Shown: piece after piece, positions 49,051-59,263 of the stretch
How the letters are laid out: every line of letters starts with the position of its first letter
Numbering within the stretch: the first letter of the stretch is position 1
Origin: Heloderma charlesbogerti
Lineage: Eukaryota; Chordata; Lepidosauria; Squamata; Helodermatidae
Length of the DNA stretch: 64,000 bases
Direction of reading: 5' to 3'
NCBI GenBank assembly: GCA_026122225.1
Contig: JANEZZ010002061.1
Location: 1-64,000 of the forward strand
Translations under genes and position numbers: made by a program
Notes under the pieces: model-generated
Seen by the model: the letters and a program-made list of their open reading frames with translations, nothing else
Database searches by the model: none
What the model was told of the DNA's origin: nothing

Positions 49051-49575
49051 AGAGTTGGTATCTGGGTTTGTTGCTGGGTCTGCTCCCTACATATGTGTCT
49101 GTTACGTGGCCTGTTGTTGTGAGCGAGAGTAGCTGTTTTAGGCTAGGGGACTGTCTGTAAGCAAGGACTGGCCCACCACCCAAGGAGAGGGAAGTGTAAT
49201 TGTCCAGGATGGGCTGCAGGTTGATGCCAAACACTGGAGTGTTTTTAAGATGGGAACTATAGGTGGCAACAGGCGGTATTCTTTTGCTTCCTCTTCTAGG
49301 TCTGTCTGTCGATTATTCCAGGGTACCAGCAGTCTGGCCTCATTGATCTGTTGGGGTCATTTGCTTTTTAGTACTACATCCCCCAAGAACTTGTGTCTTG
49401 GTTGCTTGATCAGCTATCTGGTATGGCCAACCTCTGCATCCCAGGAGGCCACTTTGTCTCAACAGCGTGTATTTTGGCATACAAACTCTTGAGCATTCAG
49501 GCACCATAAGAAAGTTGATCTATCCAGAGCAATGAGGGCTCCCCAGTTAATGGAGTACATGCACTGACGCACAGC

Positions 49576-49647
49576 ACTACATATTTTTTATTATTTCATT
49601 TCATTTCTGTACTGCCCAATAGCCAAAGCTCTCTGGGCGGTTCACAG
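49576..49647 (-). repeat. L2-like 3' tail only
   Basis: Reverse complement of the same tail (gcccaatagccaaagctctc preceded by ttatttcatttcat). Confidence 0.7.
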
Positions 49648-50284
49648 AAATACTCGTGTATTTCTGCTGTTGCATACTCGTCACATACAAAATTCTCAGA
49701 AGAGAGATGTAACATTAAATTGTGGAATATCTTTATTTCTTACCGTTTGAAAATATATATACCATTTTTTCCTTAAAAGAGAATCTGTGGACCATCTTTT
49801 TTGCCATGCCATGTTTACAATTCAAGTGAGCCAACCAGGGATTATGTGTGGACACTATTTGGCCACCCCTGATCTGTTACAAGGTGGGCAACAAAACCAA
49901 AGGAGTCTCATGCCTTTGGCTCAAATTCAGACTTGCTGATGTGCATGTGAGGGAGATATGAAGTAGGGTGATGAAGACATGTCTTAGCATTGCTTGCCTT
50001 TGCTGATATACATTTATTTATTGTTTAAAAATGTAATATAAATCTAATATGTATATATGAATAAGTAAAAAAATATAACTGCAGCCCTTCTGCGGTTTCC
50101 TCCCCACCCCATGAATGCATTATAGTGAATTTTGCTTACTGTGGGAAGGCTCCTAGCACTACTAGTCAAAAGACACTGCGTAGCTATTCCATCTTTTCTT
50201 CCTTAGCTGATTTTGTGTGTGTGTTGGGAGGGAAAGATGGAAGAAGCAGTGGTGACAAGTTGAAGACAAGTTGCATGACAATGA

Positions 50285-50963
50285 AGCGAGAAGGATCTTG
50301 GAATTGTTGTCGATCACAAGCTGAATATGAGCCAACAATGTGATGTGGCTGCAAAAAAGGCAAATGCTATTTTGGGCTGCATTAATAGAAGCATAGCTTC
50401 CGAATCCCGGGAAGTACTAGTTCCCCTCTACTCAGCACTGGTTAGGCCTCATCTGGAGTACTGGGTCCAGTTCTGGGCACCACACTTTAAGAAGGATGCA
50501 GACAAGCTGGAGAGGGTACAGAGGAAAGCAACAAAGATGATCATGGGACTGGAAACAAAGCCCTCTGAGGAGAGACTGAAAGAACTGGGCCTGTTTAGCC
50601 TTGAGAAGAGAAGACTGAGGGGAGATATGATAGCACTCTTCAAGTACTTGAAAGGTTGTCACAGAGAAGAAGGCCAGGATCTCTTCTTGATCATTCCAGA
50701 GTGCAGGACACGGAATAATGGGCTCAAGTTCCAGGAAGCCAGATTCCGGCTGAAAACGTCCTGACTGTTAGAGCAATACGACAATGGAACCAATTACCTA
50801 GGGAGGTGGTGGGCTCTCCCACACTGGAGGCCTTCAAGACAAGGCTGGACAGCCATCTGTCAGGGATGCTCTGACTTGGATTCCTGCATTGAGCAGGGGG
50901 TTGGACTCGATGGCCTTGTAGGCCCCTTCCAACCCTACTATTCTATGATTCTATGATTCTATG
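50285..50963 (+). mobile_element. CR1 LINE 3' end
   Basis: 679-bp 5'-truncated copy, closely similar to 41567-42247, with three ATTCTATG-type tail units (ends ttctatgattctatg). It encodes the RT C-terminus ([35 protein letters not shown]). It ends about 360 bp before the PACS2 exon at 51320. Confidence 0.95.
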
Positions 50964-51319
50964 TCTGGACCCTCCATAGAATTCTGTGAATTAGGCGGGG
51001 TGATTGCAAAAGCCTTATTTGGAAGCACCCTAGGAGAAAATGTTCTTCAAGCATTTCTACCTAGTTGCCTTTCAGTGTTATTCTTTACTTTCTTCTTTCC
51101 CTTTTTCTTTCCTTTTATTCTTTCTCTTTCTTTCAGATTGAGATCTCTGAAAATCTTCTAGTATCTAGTACAGACAGTGAACTGAGTGATATGAACTAAG
51201 ATATGAACGTCTTAGCATGCTTTTCGGTGCATTTAGCTGCTTGTGGTAACTGAAGCTAGGCCAGCTGAAGTTATGATGTGATGATTGACTCTAACACTTG
51301 ATTCTTGCTTTTGTTACAG

Positions 51320-51409
51320 GGTTCAAAGAGAGTCCTGAGATCCAATGAATATGTTTTACCCCCTGGAGGCTTGATGGAGACTGACCTGGAACTGACATTT
51401 TCATTGCAG
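51320..51409 (+). CDS. PACS2: PACS2 coding exon (probable exon 3), adaptor-binding strand
   Basis: A 90-bp exon, exactly 30 codons in phase 0, between ttgttacag and gtaatt. It begins [17 protein letters not shown] and ends [11 protein letters not shown]. The ETDLELTF stretch is the counterpart of the ETELQLTF segment reported in PACS1 as the AP-1 contact; here it has the PACS2-like aspartate in place of the second glutamate. It joins the previous exon in frame. The short 450-bp intron that follows contrasts with the 35.6-kb intron before it. Confidence 0.95.
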
Positions 51410-51589
51410 GTAATTTGAACTTTGCCGGTAACAAAGCAAAAAATCATTCCTTAGGAAGATAGTTAATATCCTTTCATATGTCTTCAGTTTTCTGAATAGA
51501 CAGTGCTTTAAGGAATAGCAGCTCTAGGAGTTCCCTTACAATTCTATTAAAGAGTATTTGCTTTCCACATATAGGGTACAATGGTTATC

Positions 51590-51670
51590 CTGATAACACA
51601 ATCCTGTGCATGTTTATCCAGAAGTAAGTCCTACTGTGTTCACCGAGAAGTGTGTTTAGGATTGCAGTTT
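51590..51670 (+). repeat. Interspersed repeat fragment in PACS2 intron 3
   Basis: acaatcctgtgcatgttta, agaagtaagtcctactgtgt and gtgtttaggattgcagttt form an imperfect palindrome. A related fragment occurs at about 44250-44350. Confidence 0.6.
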
Positions 51671-51859
51671 AAGACACTTTTCAAATCAGTCATGTGTGAG
51701 AGATTAGTATGAGCAAACAGCTTGCCATGGTGTTGAGGAGAAGCACAGAAGAAGGAAACATGGGGAGCATTTGAGAGGTCAAACTTGTTTCTTCCCAGGT
51801 TCTCTGAGGTGTCTCAGAAATAGTGCAACACCTGAATCCTTTTCCTTCTTCCTCTCTAG

Positions 51860-52015
<156 letters not shown>

Positions 52016-52138
52016 TGAGTGTGTCACGCCATTGGCCATCTCAGAGCTTGATAGGGAAACAGAGCTGCCGTGCAGGGCCCTGCTCTGGCACCAGGACACC
52101 TTCCCAGGTGTGTTGCACCCATGCTTGTCACACATGAG

Positions 52139-52325
52139 AGGGCACCAGTAGCTCAGTGGTAGAGCTTTGCACACAGAAGGTCCCAGGTTCAATCCCTGGC
52201 ATCTCCAGGTAGGGCAGGGAAAACTCCTGCCTGAAACCCTGGAGAGCCGCTGCCAGTTAGTGTTGGCAATACTGAGCTAGATGGACCAAGGCTCTGACTC
52301 GGTACAAGGCATCTTCCTAGGTTCC
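52139..52325 (+). mobile_element. tRNA-derived SINE, second family, in PACS2 intron 4
   Basis: tRNA-like head with A box (gtagctcagtggtagagc) and B box (ggttcaatccc), then gccgctgccagttagtgttg and gagctagatggaccaaggct. It fills about half of the 384-bp intron. Confidence 0.88.
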
Positions 52326-52369
52326 TCTGCTCCAGAGACCTCTGGTACTGAGGTTTGTCTTTTACCCAG

Positions 52370-52532
52370 GTCATGCAGCACCCGACAGATGGAGGACAGC
52401 TCCTGGGCCTGCACAGCAACATCAAGGATGTGAGCATCCGGGTGGCAGAAATCAGCATTTACTCCCTCTCAAGCCAGCCTATCGACCACGAAGATGGAAA
52501 CGTCCCGTCTGGTCCCAAAATCAAAGCTTCCG
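52370..52532 (+). CDS. PACS2: PACS2 coding exon (probable exon 5), end of furin-binding region
   Basis: A 163-bp exon after tttacccag, ending one base into a codon before gtaatc. It encodes [20 protein letters not shown], then [18 protein letters not shown], then a GPKIKAS tail. GGQ after VMQHP and the HED...GPK.K tail match PACS2 rather than PACS1, which has EGALVLGL and HEGIKSKL. The exon closes the cargo-binding region and enters the acidic linker. A tRNA-derived SINE ends only about 45 bp upstream, in the 384-bp intron. Confidence 0.95.
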
Positions 52533-53150
52533 GTAATCATTGTATTACTCCAAGGGTCCTTCCAGATGAGGCTTATATCAATACACCACCCTCCTTCATT
52601 CATTTACAGGGGGTCCAGATGTTGCTGTCTTCTGCCATAGCCCTCCTGTGTTTGCCCACCACTTCTTCTGTCTTTCTCCTTACCGTAGAAAATCTGTTAA
52701 GGAGAAAAAGATGGAAGTGATAGTGCTAGGAGCCCTCCATGTGGAAGAGCCTCTAGAGCTCTATCTGGGAGGATATGATTGAAGTTCCCTGTCTTCTCTG
52801 CACTAATGGCTATACAATCCTTTGGTCAGGTTTAGATCAAACCCTCCTCTGATGCTTTTTCCTTACTGACTTTCTGTCCTGTGGTATTTTCCCCCTCCCT
52901 CTTCCCAGTCAATCCAGAATGGAGTTTACTATCAAACTTGCCTTTTTTTCTGTGATGCTGCTTGTGCCACCCCCTCTTCCTGAATCCTTGTAATGACTCC
53001 CTGTGATCAGCAACAAGTTTCTAGGCCTCAGCATCAAAGCTTGCTGCCTCATTGCAGTACTTTCCTCCATTCCCCCTGTCTCCCTTCTCTTCCGTTCCTC
53101 TTACAGGCTCAGGGCAATTTGGTGAAGGTCTCTGCCTTTTCTCATTCCAG

Positions 53151-53242
53151 ATCGCTCTCCAGATATTGATAACTACTCTGAAGAAGAGGATGACAGCTTT
53201 TCTTCTGAGCAGGAAGCAAGCGACGATGCTGTGCAAGGCCAG
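53151..53242 (+). CDS. PACS2: PACS2 coding exon (probable exon 6), acidic serine-rich segment
   Basis: A 92-bp exon after ctcattccag and before gtatct. Two bases complete the split Asp codon and 30 codons follow. It reads [18 protein letters not shown] and then [12 protein letters not shown]. Serines embedded in Glu/Asp are typical casein kinase 2 sites; in PACS1 the equivalent serine controls autoinhibition of cargo binding. [12 protein letters not shown] is the PACS2 version (PACS1 has EQEGSDDPLHGQ). The RSPDID start resembles PACS1, and the human PACS2 form I remember lacks it; that may be isoform choice. Confidence 0.95.
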
Positions 53243-53344
53243 GTATCTGCCTACCTCCTATCTATCACCTTTGCACCCCACCCTAAGGCAGGGGTGGGAA
53301 AACTTCAGGCCTGCAGGCACTACTTTGTTATTTACTTGAACACT

Positions 53345-53530
53345 GAGAATCACTAACTGGAGCCAGGTGCAAAATAGTGGCTCAGGCAGGCAGACATACA
53401 CTATGAATTAAGGAACAGAGTAACTTCGAACACATGCTCAGTCCAGGAATTTGTGATCTGTACCAGAACAGAGTTCACAAGCCCCTTCACACAAAAATTC
53501 ACTCAAGGTTTTCCCCAAGCATTTTTATGC
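53345..53530 (+). repeat. Interspersed repeat paralogous to 19085-19400
   Basis: Shares gcaaaatagtggctcagg, gaattaaggaacagagtaac, aacacatgctcagtccagg and aggttttccccaagc with the 19-kb copy, but lacks the MITE that splits the latter. Confidence 0.7.
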
Positions 53531-54016
53531 AGCAACCTGTGGGGAGGGTGGGGTGGGGGGACTTCTTAGTTGTTGGTCATTCTTTAGTTGTCTCGTTGTC
53601 TCCCACCAGACCCACCTTGGTCCAGATGACATCAGGGGCCATGGCCCCGCCCCTGACATTATTCTCCCTTTTGTTCTGAGTGCTGGAAGGAGGCACAGAA
53701 CTGTGCCTTCTCCCAGCACGGAGAAAGGGACCTAGGCCACCCCACATCCACTGCAATTTCCAATCTGAGATTGGAGATAGCAGCAGGGATGTGGGGTGGT
53801 GGGCATTGGGACTCACCTGCTCCAGGAACCATGGGTGCTCTTCCCCATGTGGGCGTACTCCAGTAGCCAGGCCACCCTACATACTGTCTGCCATTATTGA
53901 TCTTTTCTCTGAGAACCCTCAGATAAGCTCCCAAGGAACCCTAGATTGAGTTTGGAAACCTCTGGCCTAGGACTCCGGAGTCTTCTGATCATGTGTTGCC
54001 ATCTCTTGCTGTCCAG

Positions 54017-54097
54017 GATCTATATGACGAAGAGGACGAAGTGAGGAAGCCGAAGAAAGCCAGGCGGAAAATGATCAGGACCACATCGATGACCAGA
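54017..54097 (+). CDS. PACS2: PACS2 coding exon (probable exon 7), acidic-to-basic linker
   Basis: An 81-bp exon, 27 codons in phase 0, after gctgtccag and before gtaaag. It encodes DLYDEEDEVRKPKKARRK followed by MIRTTSMTR. KPKK.RR...RTTSMTR is characteristic of PACS2 (PACS1 has KVKKTRRKLTSTSAITR) and is the best single argument for this paralogue. The basic cluster next to serine and threonine residues resembles a phosphorylation or 14-3-3-type site, but that is inference. Confidence 0.94.
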
Positions 54098-54184
54098 GTA
54101 AAGGCACCTTCTTTGTTTTTCCAAAGGGGGAGGTTGCTGGGGGTTGAGTGCCTTATGCGCTGAGGAGAACAGACTGCCAGTTCA

Positions 54185-54455
54185 CACCATCACTATGGGT
54201 TAAACAAGCTGTGGCGCATGCCAGACGCCATTTGCCTAATCACCTGCACAGGCGCAACTCGTGTTGTCTCAACCCAGGCGGCATGGCTTGTTGAAGGGGG
54301 AAACAACCCCCAAATAACCAGTTCATGGGTTATTTGAGGGTTGCTTCCCCTTCCAACAAGGCATGCTGCCCAGGGCTCAGACACAAGCTGTGCCCAGGTG
54401 GGTGATTAGGCCGTCCCACATCTTGTTTAACCCACGGTGATCGTGCGAACCAGGT
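54185..54455. mobile_element. Foldback element, about 270 bp
   Basis: Inner arms: gggaaacaacccccaaataa faces ttatttgagggttgcttccc; tgggttaaacaagctgtg faces tcttgtttaacccacggtg. Confidence 0.68.
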
Positions 54456-54745
54456 CGCTATGTGTGGGTGGCTTCCTGATTCCCTCAGCAGGTGATTCCC
54501 CAGAGAATGGAGCTCAGCCTGTGGTGGGGCTCTCTAGCAGTTGAACTCCTTGGCGCTCTCCTTGGCACGTTGTGGCCTGAAGAACTTCCCTATAGAGGTG
54601 TTGACAGCAACCGAGGGAAGGCCTGGAGGCTCTTCTCTAACCTCCTTTCCAAGATGAGTGGAGGCAAGATAAGTGGCACAAAATAAGCAAATGGGCTGAA
54701 CCTGTATAATTTGTACAGGTTGCAAAATTCATCCATCCTATATCC

Positions 54746-54881
54746 CAGGAGTGGTCAACTTGTGGTCCTTCAGATGATTTGGGCTGCAACTCCCATCAGC
54801 CCTCAACATTGGCTATGCTGACAAGGGCTGATGAGAGTTGTAGGCCAAACCACCTGGAGGGCCACAAGTTGCCCACTCTTG
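54746..54881. mobile_element. hAT-type MITE, 136 bp
   Basis: Ends caggagtggtcaacttgtgg and ccacaagttgcccactcttg. Flanks ctatatcc and ctgtatac match at 6 of 8. Confidence 0.84.
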
Positions 54882-55439
54882 CTGTATACTGATGATAGCG
54901 AACCCAGTTCTCCGAACGTGGATCCTTTTGCTGCCAAGCCCTGCGGGCATGCTTTTTGGTCCCCTCTGATTCCCGCTCCCCGTCCCCCGCATGGCGGGCT
55001 TCCCGTGTGTTTGGTTAGGTGCAGCACTGCCTCACATAAGAGTACGCAGTTGCCTGCCGCATTGACATGCCTTTCTCCGTGACTGCAAGGATGGCTTGTC
55101 AGAGGAGCGACAGCTCTGTCAAGGCTGGGGTGGTAATGGGTCTCGATGTTCACATACACACACACGTGCACACACGCCTATATTCTGGCCTTGTGGATCA
55201 TGAACCCTCTGAGCAAATGCCATCTATACGTTCTGCTCAGCAACCACAGCACTGCTGCTGCCCACCATATTTATTAAGTGGTCATGTATTGTGCCATCAT
55301 CATCCATCTCTGGCTTCTAACAGAAGTCTGAAGAAGAACAGCATCAAAGGCAGCGCAAGAGGACAAATCACGTCCACGTGGGAAAATCAGGACGTGTTAC
55401 AACATACACAGAAGTAGTGACTTCTGTGTAGGACATCAT

Positions 55440-55870
55440 GATGGGCGAAGAGGCCCATAGCTGACAAGGCAGCCCAGCGCCGGCACTGGGCATGTTGGGG
55501 CGTTTGCCTGGGTCCTTGTGCTCTGGCAGTGCCCACTGCCTTGCTGGCCCACCCAACCCCCACCCCCACTTGGGCCCCTGGCAGCAGTGCTGTGCCAGCT
55601 GGCAGCCTCCCCCTCACATCCCACTGCCACTGGGTAAGCCTGCGAATGAGTGAGCCTGAGGGGGACACTGGCGGGGAGGGGGGCCTTACGACCTTGCAAG
55701 TGGGCTTCCCAGTGGCTTCACCGGTGCTGCTCCGGGCTGGGAGCTGAGCAGCTGATGTAAACCTGTGTGTGGATGACAGGGGCTGGCAGCAGTGCTGCCA
55801 CCAGGAGGCCCAACTGGTAGTGAATGCTGGGAGAGGCCTTGAGGGCAGCCTGCCCAGCATTGCCCCCTCC
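55440..55870. other. GC-rich patch in PACS2 intron 7
   Basis: Visibly richer in G and C than the neighbouring intron, with clusters such as cagcccagcgccggcac and cagcagtgctgtgccagctg. No exon or promoter element could be supported. A similar GC-rich block lies at 43170-43560. Confidence 0.4.
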
Positions 55871-56057
55871 CCACCCCCAATCTGGAACTGGTCCCGCTGA
55901 GGGATGTTTTTGGCTTTTCTGTGGGGCCCCTCAAAAAGGTTTTAAAGAAGCAAGCACATTGCAGTGTGTGTGTTTGTAGCAAGGGCAAGGTGGAAGTCTC
56001 TGGCACTATCACTGAATGTTTTTCTCCCCGCTCCCCTCAACTTCCTTTTCATTTCAG

Positions 56058-56117
56058 CAACCAAACTTCAAGCAGAAATTTGTTGCCTTGCTGAAGAGAT
56101 TTAAAGTGTCGGACGAG
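56058..56117 (+). CDS. PACS2: PACS2 coding exon (probable exon 8), last exon in the window
   Basis: A 60-bp exon, 20 codons in phase 0, after catttcag and before gtaaga. It encodes [20 protein letters not shown], a short segment conserved in both PACS paralogues; NFKQK is PACS2-like. The next exon (start of the middle region, with an acidic EEDLD motif) was looked for downstream and not found, so the following intron extends beyond base 64000. Confidence 0.94.
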
Positions 56118-56387
56118 GTAAGAACTTGTGAGCCTGTCCCTGTCAGATGCGTAGCTGGCCTGTTTTCTCTCATCCGGCCCTCCCCTCACAGCATCCCTGC
56201 ATGTGGAAGCAGCCCCTGCAGTGTCTCTTGGGGAGCTGGCTGGCACTCTCTGCCCAGCCGGAGGATGCTGTGAACATCATGCTATGAACATCAAAGGCTA
56301 GGCATCATCGTTCTCATGGAGTTGGCCTGGGTTACAGCAGATGCACTGGAAATGAATAAAGAGATCTGTGTGCCTTACCATATGTGG

Positions 56388-56455
56388 GAAGGGGCTGTAG
56401 CCCAGTGGGTATAGCACATGCTTTGAATATGTTCAGTGCGGTCTCCAGCCAGTCA
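56388..56455 (+). mobile_element. tRNA-derived SINE fragment
   Basis: Decayed head of the second SINE family (gctgtagcccagtgggtata). Cut off by the hAT MITE target site at 56456. Confidence 0.6.
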
Positions 56456-56463
56456 CAGTAGAT

Positions 56464-56594
56464 CAGGAGTGGGGAACCAATGTCCAGATGTTCCTGGACA
56501 GCTCCCAACATCTGTGAAGATTGGCCATGCTGGCTGGGGCTGATGAGAAATGGAACCCAATGACAGCTGGAGGGCCATAGTTTCCCCACTCTTG
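56464..56594. mobile_element. hAT-type MITE, 131 bp
   Basis: Ends caggagtggggaacc and gtttccccactcttg. Flanks cagtagat and caggagat match at 7 of 8, the best-preserved duplication of this family here. Confidence 0.86.
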
Positions 56595-56667
56595 CAGGAG
56601 ATGGTAGGCTAGCTTGGTATGAAACAGCTTTGTATACTCATAGCTAAGCTTCAGATGGAATTTTCAC

Positions 56668-57328
56668 TGGCCTGGTTTGCGCATAACTTTAACCGATGGT
56701 ATAGGTTGTTGCATTCTGGGTTGTCATAATGTATGGATGCAACCACACTAACAAACCATGGGTTGTTAACCATGAAGAGAACCCGTGGTTTGTTGTTGGG
56801 TTGTGAACTGTGGGTTGTTCATGGTTAAGAAACCATGGTCGGTTAGCATGCCAGGGTTCACACAACACAACAACCCACAATTCAACAACGACTCACACTT
56901 CAACAACAACCCACACCCAACCCATACTCAACCTGTACTCTGGCTTGTCGTTTTGTGTGAACCAGGTCAATGAGAACCCATGGTTTGTTGCTGGGTTATG
57001 AACTCTGGGTTGCTTAAGCCATAGGTTGTCGTTACGTGTGAACCTGGAATCGGGGTTGTTCGTGGGTAGCTTTTGCCAGGTTCCAGAAGCAAGAGAGATT
57101 AAAAAAAAAAAAAGCCCAGCCATTCTACACGCCTATACTACAGCACCGCAAAGACATTTGGGATACAGGGAGGGAGCATGCAAAGGAGGAAGGAAACAAA
57201 CAACCCAAGGATTGAGAAAACCATAGTTGGTTCAATTGTCAATTGGCAAGCCCTGGCTGGGGCAACAAACCATGGGTTAACCATGAATTAAATAAACCAT
57301 GGATCAGCTTTATGTGCAAACCAGGCCA
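56668..57328. mobile_element. Long foldback element, 661 bp
   Basis: Inverted ends tggcctggtttgcgcataa and ttatgtgcaaaccaggcca match at 18 of 19. The interior is full of aaccatgggttgt-type words in both orientations, plus a second inner end (gtgtgaaccaggtcaa at about 56956). The target duplication was not identified. Confidence 0.78.
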
Positions 57329-58137
57329 TTGTGCCTTAAGTCTCCCCTGCCCCACTCCACTCTTCATGCCTGAGAAGCAGGGTAACTCTCCTTCCTCCTC
57401 CTCCTCTTGCAGTGTACCAATGCTTGTTATTCCCTTCCCTTAAAAAAAAAATGGCTAGGTTCTCTTTTAATCATTTTTCCTGTCGTCATTTAGCATTCAC
57501 AGCTTTCCTCATTAGGAATATCTGCAAGTGCAGTTAACGTGCTCTTTCAATGCCATTTTCAGATTTTTTGCCAAACACTTCCAAATGGCTAAGATACTGC
57601 CCTTTATTATATTATTTATTATCCTTTTGGTCTTGGTGTCTCTGCTGGCTTTAGGTTATTGAAATGTCACAATGAAGGGTGTAGCAGATGTCGCCAGCGG
57701 GTCCCAGGGCCCCTCCAGGCTGAATTTCATCTGTTTGCTCATACAGAGTTGATTGGCAGCTTCAGAAATGGCTGCAGTTCTAGAAAGGGGAACTGGGTGA
57801 TGTCATCTGGTTCTGAACATCTGACAGATGCTATTTCAGGGCATCAGTGGGCAGACTCTTCCACTTCCCCATGTCAGGAGAGAGGGAAGGGATTTTCCCC
57901 AGAATTAATTGGATTATTGGTGATCCCCTGTTTTGATTTTTGCCTGACCCTGCAGAATATAATAGTTACCCCACTTGTGGTTTTAGTCACCTGGGTAAAC
58001 CAAGATCCTGCAGGAATTGATGTCTTTCTGAGTTCTCCGGGTTTCCTCCTGTGACCTGGTTTGAGCTTGCACTTTGATTTGCTGTTACAAATACTTTCAG
58101 TGTGGTGAGCCCAGCCTTGGGATAGGATGCTGAGCTT

Positions 58138-58252
58138 GGTGGCCTTTGGGGGTGGGGGTCCTTTTGGTTTGGGGTCCTTTTGGGAGGGTGGTCCTTGTGG
58201 CTTCGTGGCCTTTGGGAAAGTCCTTGTGGTTTTGTGAGGTTTTGTTTTATAG
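58138..58252. repeat. Degenerate G/T-rich tandem repeat
   Basis: Several imperfect units of gtccttttggtttgggg and gtccttgtggcttcgtgg type. Confidence 0.6.
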
Positions 58253-58288
58253 CATGGTTATGCTTAGCAGTGATGTTGTTGGTTAGAT

Positions 58289-58398
58289 CAGGGGTGCCCT
58301 TTAGATGTTTTGTACTACAGCTGCCATAATCCCTGATCATTAGCCATGTCGGCAGGGGTTGTTGGGAGCTGTAGTTCAAAACACTTGGAGTTCCCTCA
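58289..58398. mobile_element. hAT-type MITE, about 110 bp
   Basis: Left end caggggtgccctttag; the right end is shortened (gttccctca). The 7-bp repeat gttagat is present on both sides. Confidence 0.75.
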
Positions 58399-58511
58399 GT
58401 TAGATGTAGCTTCAAAATGTGGGAAACACCAAGGATTTTTCTAGGATTAATAAACTTCAGCTTGGAGCTCAGGTATATATGCCTTTCTTCTTCTTCTTTT
58501 TCGAAGCACAA

Positions 58512-58660
58512 GAATGTATTTATTTTTTATATCCTACCTCTTTTCAATGATAGTACTCAAGGAGACACACGCAGGAGTTCCCAGGTTCTCCTCCATCCAG
58601 GCGCTGACCACAGATGGACCTGCTTAGCTTCAGCATGTGCCGTCAGTTCATGTGCTGGAA
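58512..58660 (-). mobile_element. 5S rRNA-derived SINE, minus strand
   Basis: Contains ggttctcctccatccaggcg and acctgcttagcttcagcatg, complementary to the 5S C box and A box. AT-rich tail at the left end. Confidence 0.8.
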
Positions 58661-58736
58661 TCAGAGATGTTTGACTAGTTTTCTAGGACAATCTCTTTCA
58701 GAGATTTAAAACATTTTTGACTCTGAGGCCAGGTTC

Positions 58737-58737
<1 letters not shown>

Positions 58738-58816
<79 letters not shown>
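58738..58816. repeat. Compound (TCTG)n-(TC)n-(AC)n microsatellite
   Basis: About nine TCTG units, then a short TC run, then about 14 AC units. Confidence 0.95.
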
Positions 58817-58819
<3 letters not shown>

Positions 58820-59263
58820 TCACTTGACTGTACCATCAAGTGATAGCTTGCATGTATGAATTGGCTATTACAGACAGAACTTTCATATCCCCTCAAAAAG
58901 CAAAGAAGGCAGTTCGCACGCGCGCACATGTGCGCTCTTACACACCTGCCAGTCATGACTTGTAAATGTGAGCCAGCCCTGAGTTGGAGCATAGGGCATG
59001 AATGAAGGAGATTATTTGCTTATAACTCCTGGAGGCATCTTCCACTACTTCAACAAGATATAATCAGCTGGCCTCTGACCCACTAAACAGTGTCTTGGGC
59101 AGACTACATTTCCAGCTCTGCTACCTTAGATTCCCTTTGTTCAGGGGTGGGTCACTTGTGGCCTTCCAGATGTTTTGGCCTACATCAGCCCTAGCCAGCC
59201 CAGCCATTGGTGGGAGATCATGACAGTTGTAGACCAAAACATTTGGTGGGCCAGACATTGCCC

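Larger units (their letters stand above)
15753..51319 (+). other. PACS2 intron 2, 35.6 kb
   Basis: Runs from the gtaagc donor at 15753 to the ttacag acceptor ending at 51319. It contains the largest mobile elements of the window: gypsy, the LINE run and two L2-like ends. Stretches where I recognise nothing are 15760-16235, 17400-17555, 20795-21050, 22000-22755, 22800-24365 (apart from a short GT/GC run), 25380-28910, 35370-36495, 42885-44055, 46080-47110, 47410-48735 and 49050-49570. The 3.5-kb stretch 25380-28910 is the longest repeat-poor part of the intron. Confidence 0.85.
54098..56057 (+). other. PACS2 intron 7, with a GC-rich patch
   Basis: A 1960-bp intron. It holds a foldback element near 54185-54455, a hAT MITE at 54746-54881 and a GC-rich stretch at about 55440-55870. 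The rest (54456-54745, 54882-55440) shows nothing recognisable. The GC-rich patch gives open frames on both strands, but none resembles a known protein. Confidence 0.75.

Noticed and set aside
57987..58511. 174-codon minus-strand open frame
   Set aside because: It runs through a hAT MITE and a G/T-rich degenerate tandem repeat; the proline/histidine/lysine-rich part is the translated repeat.
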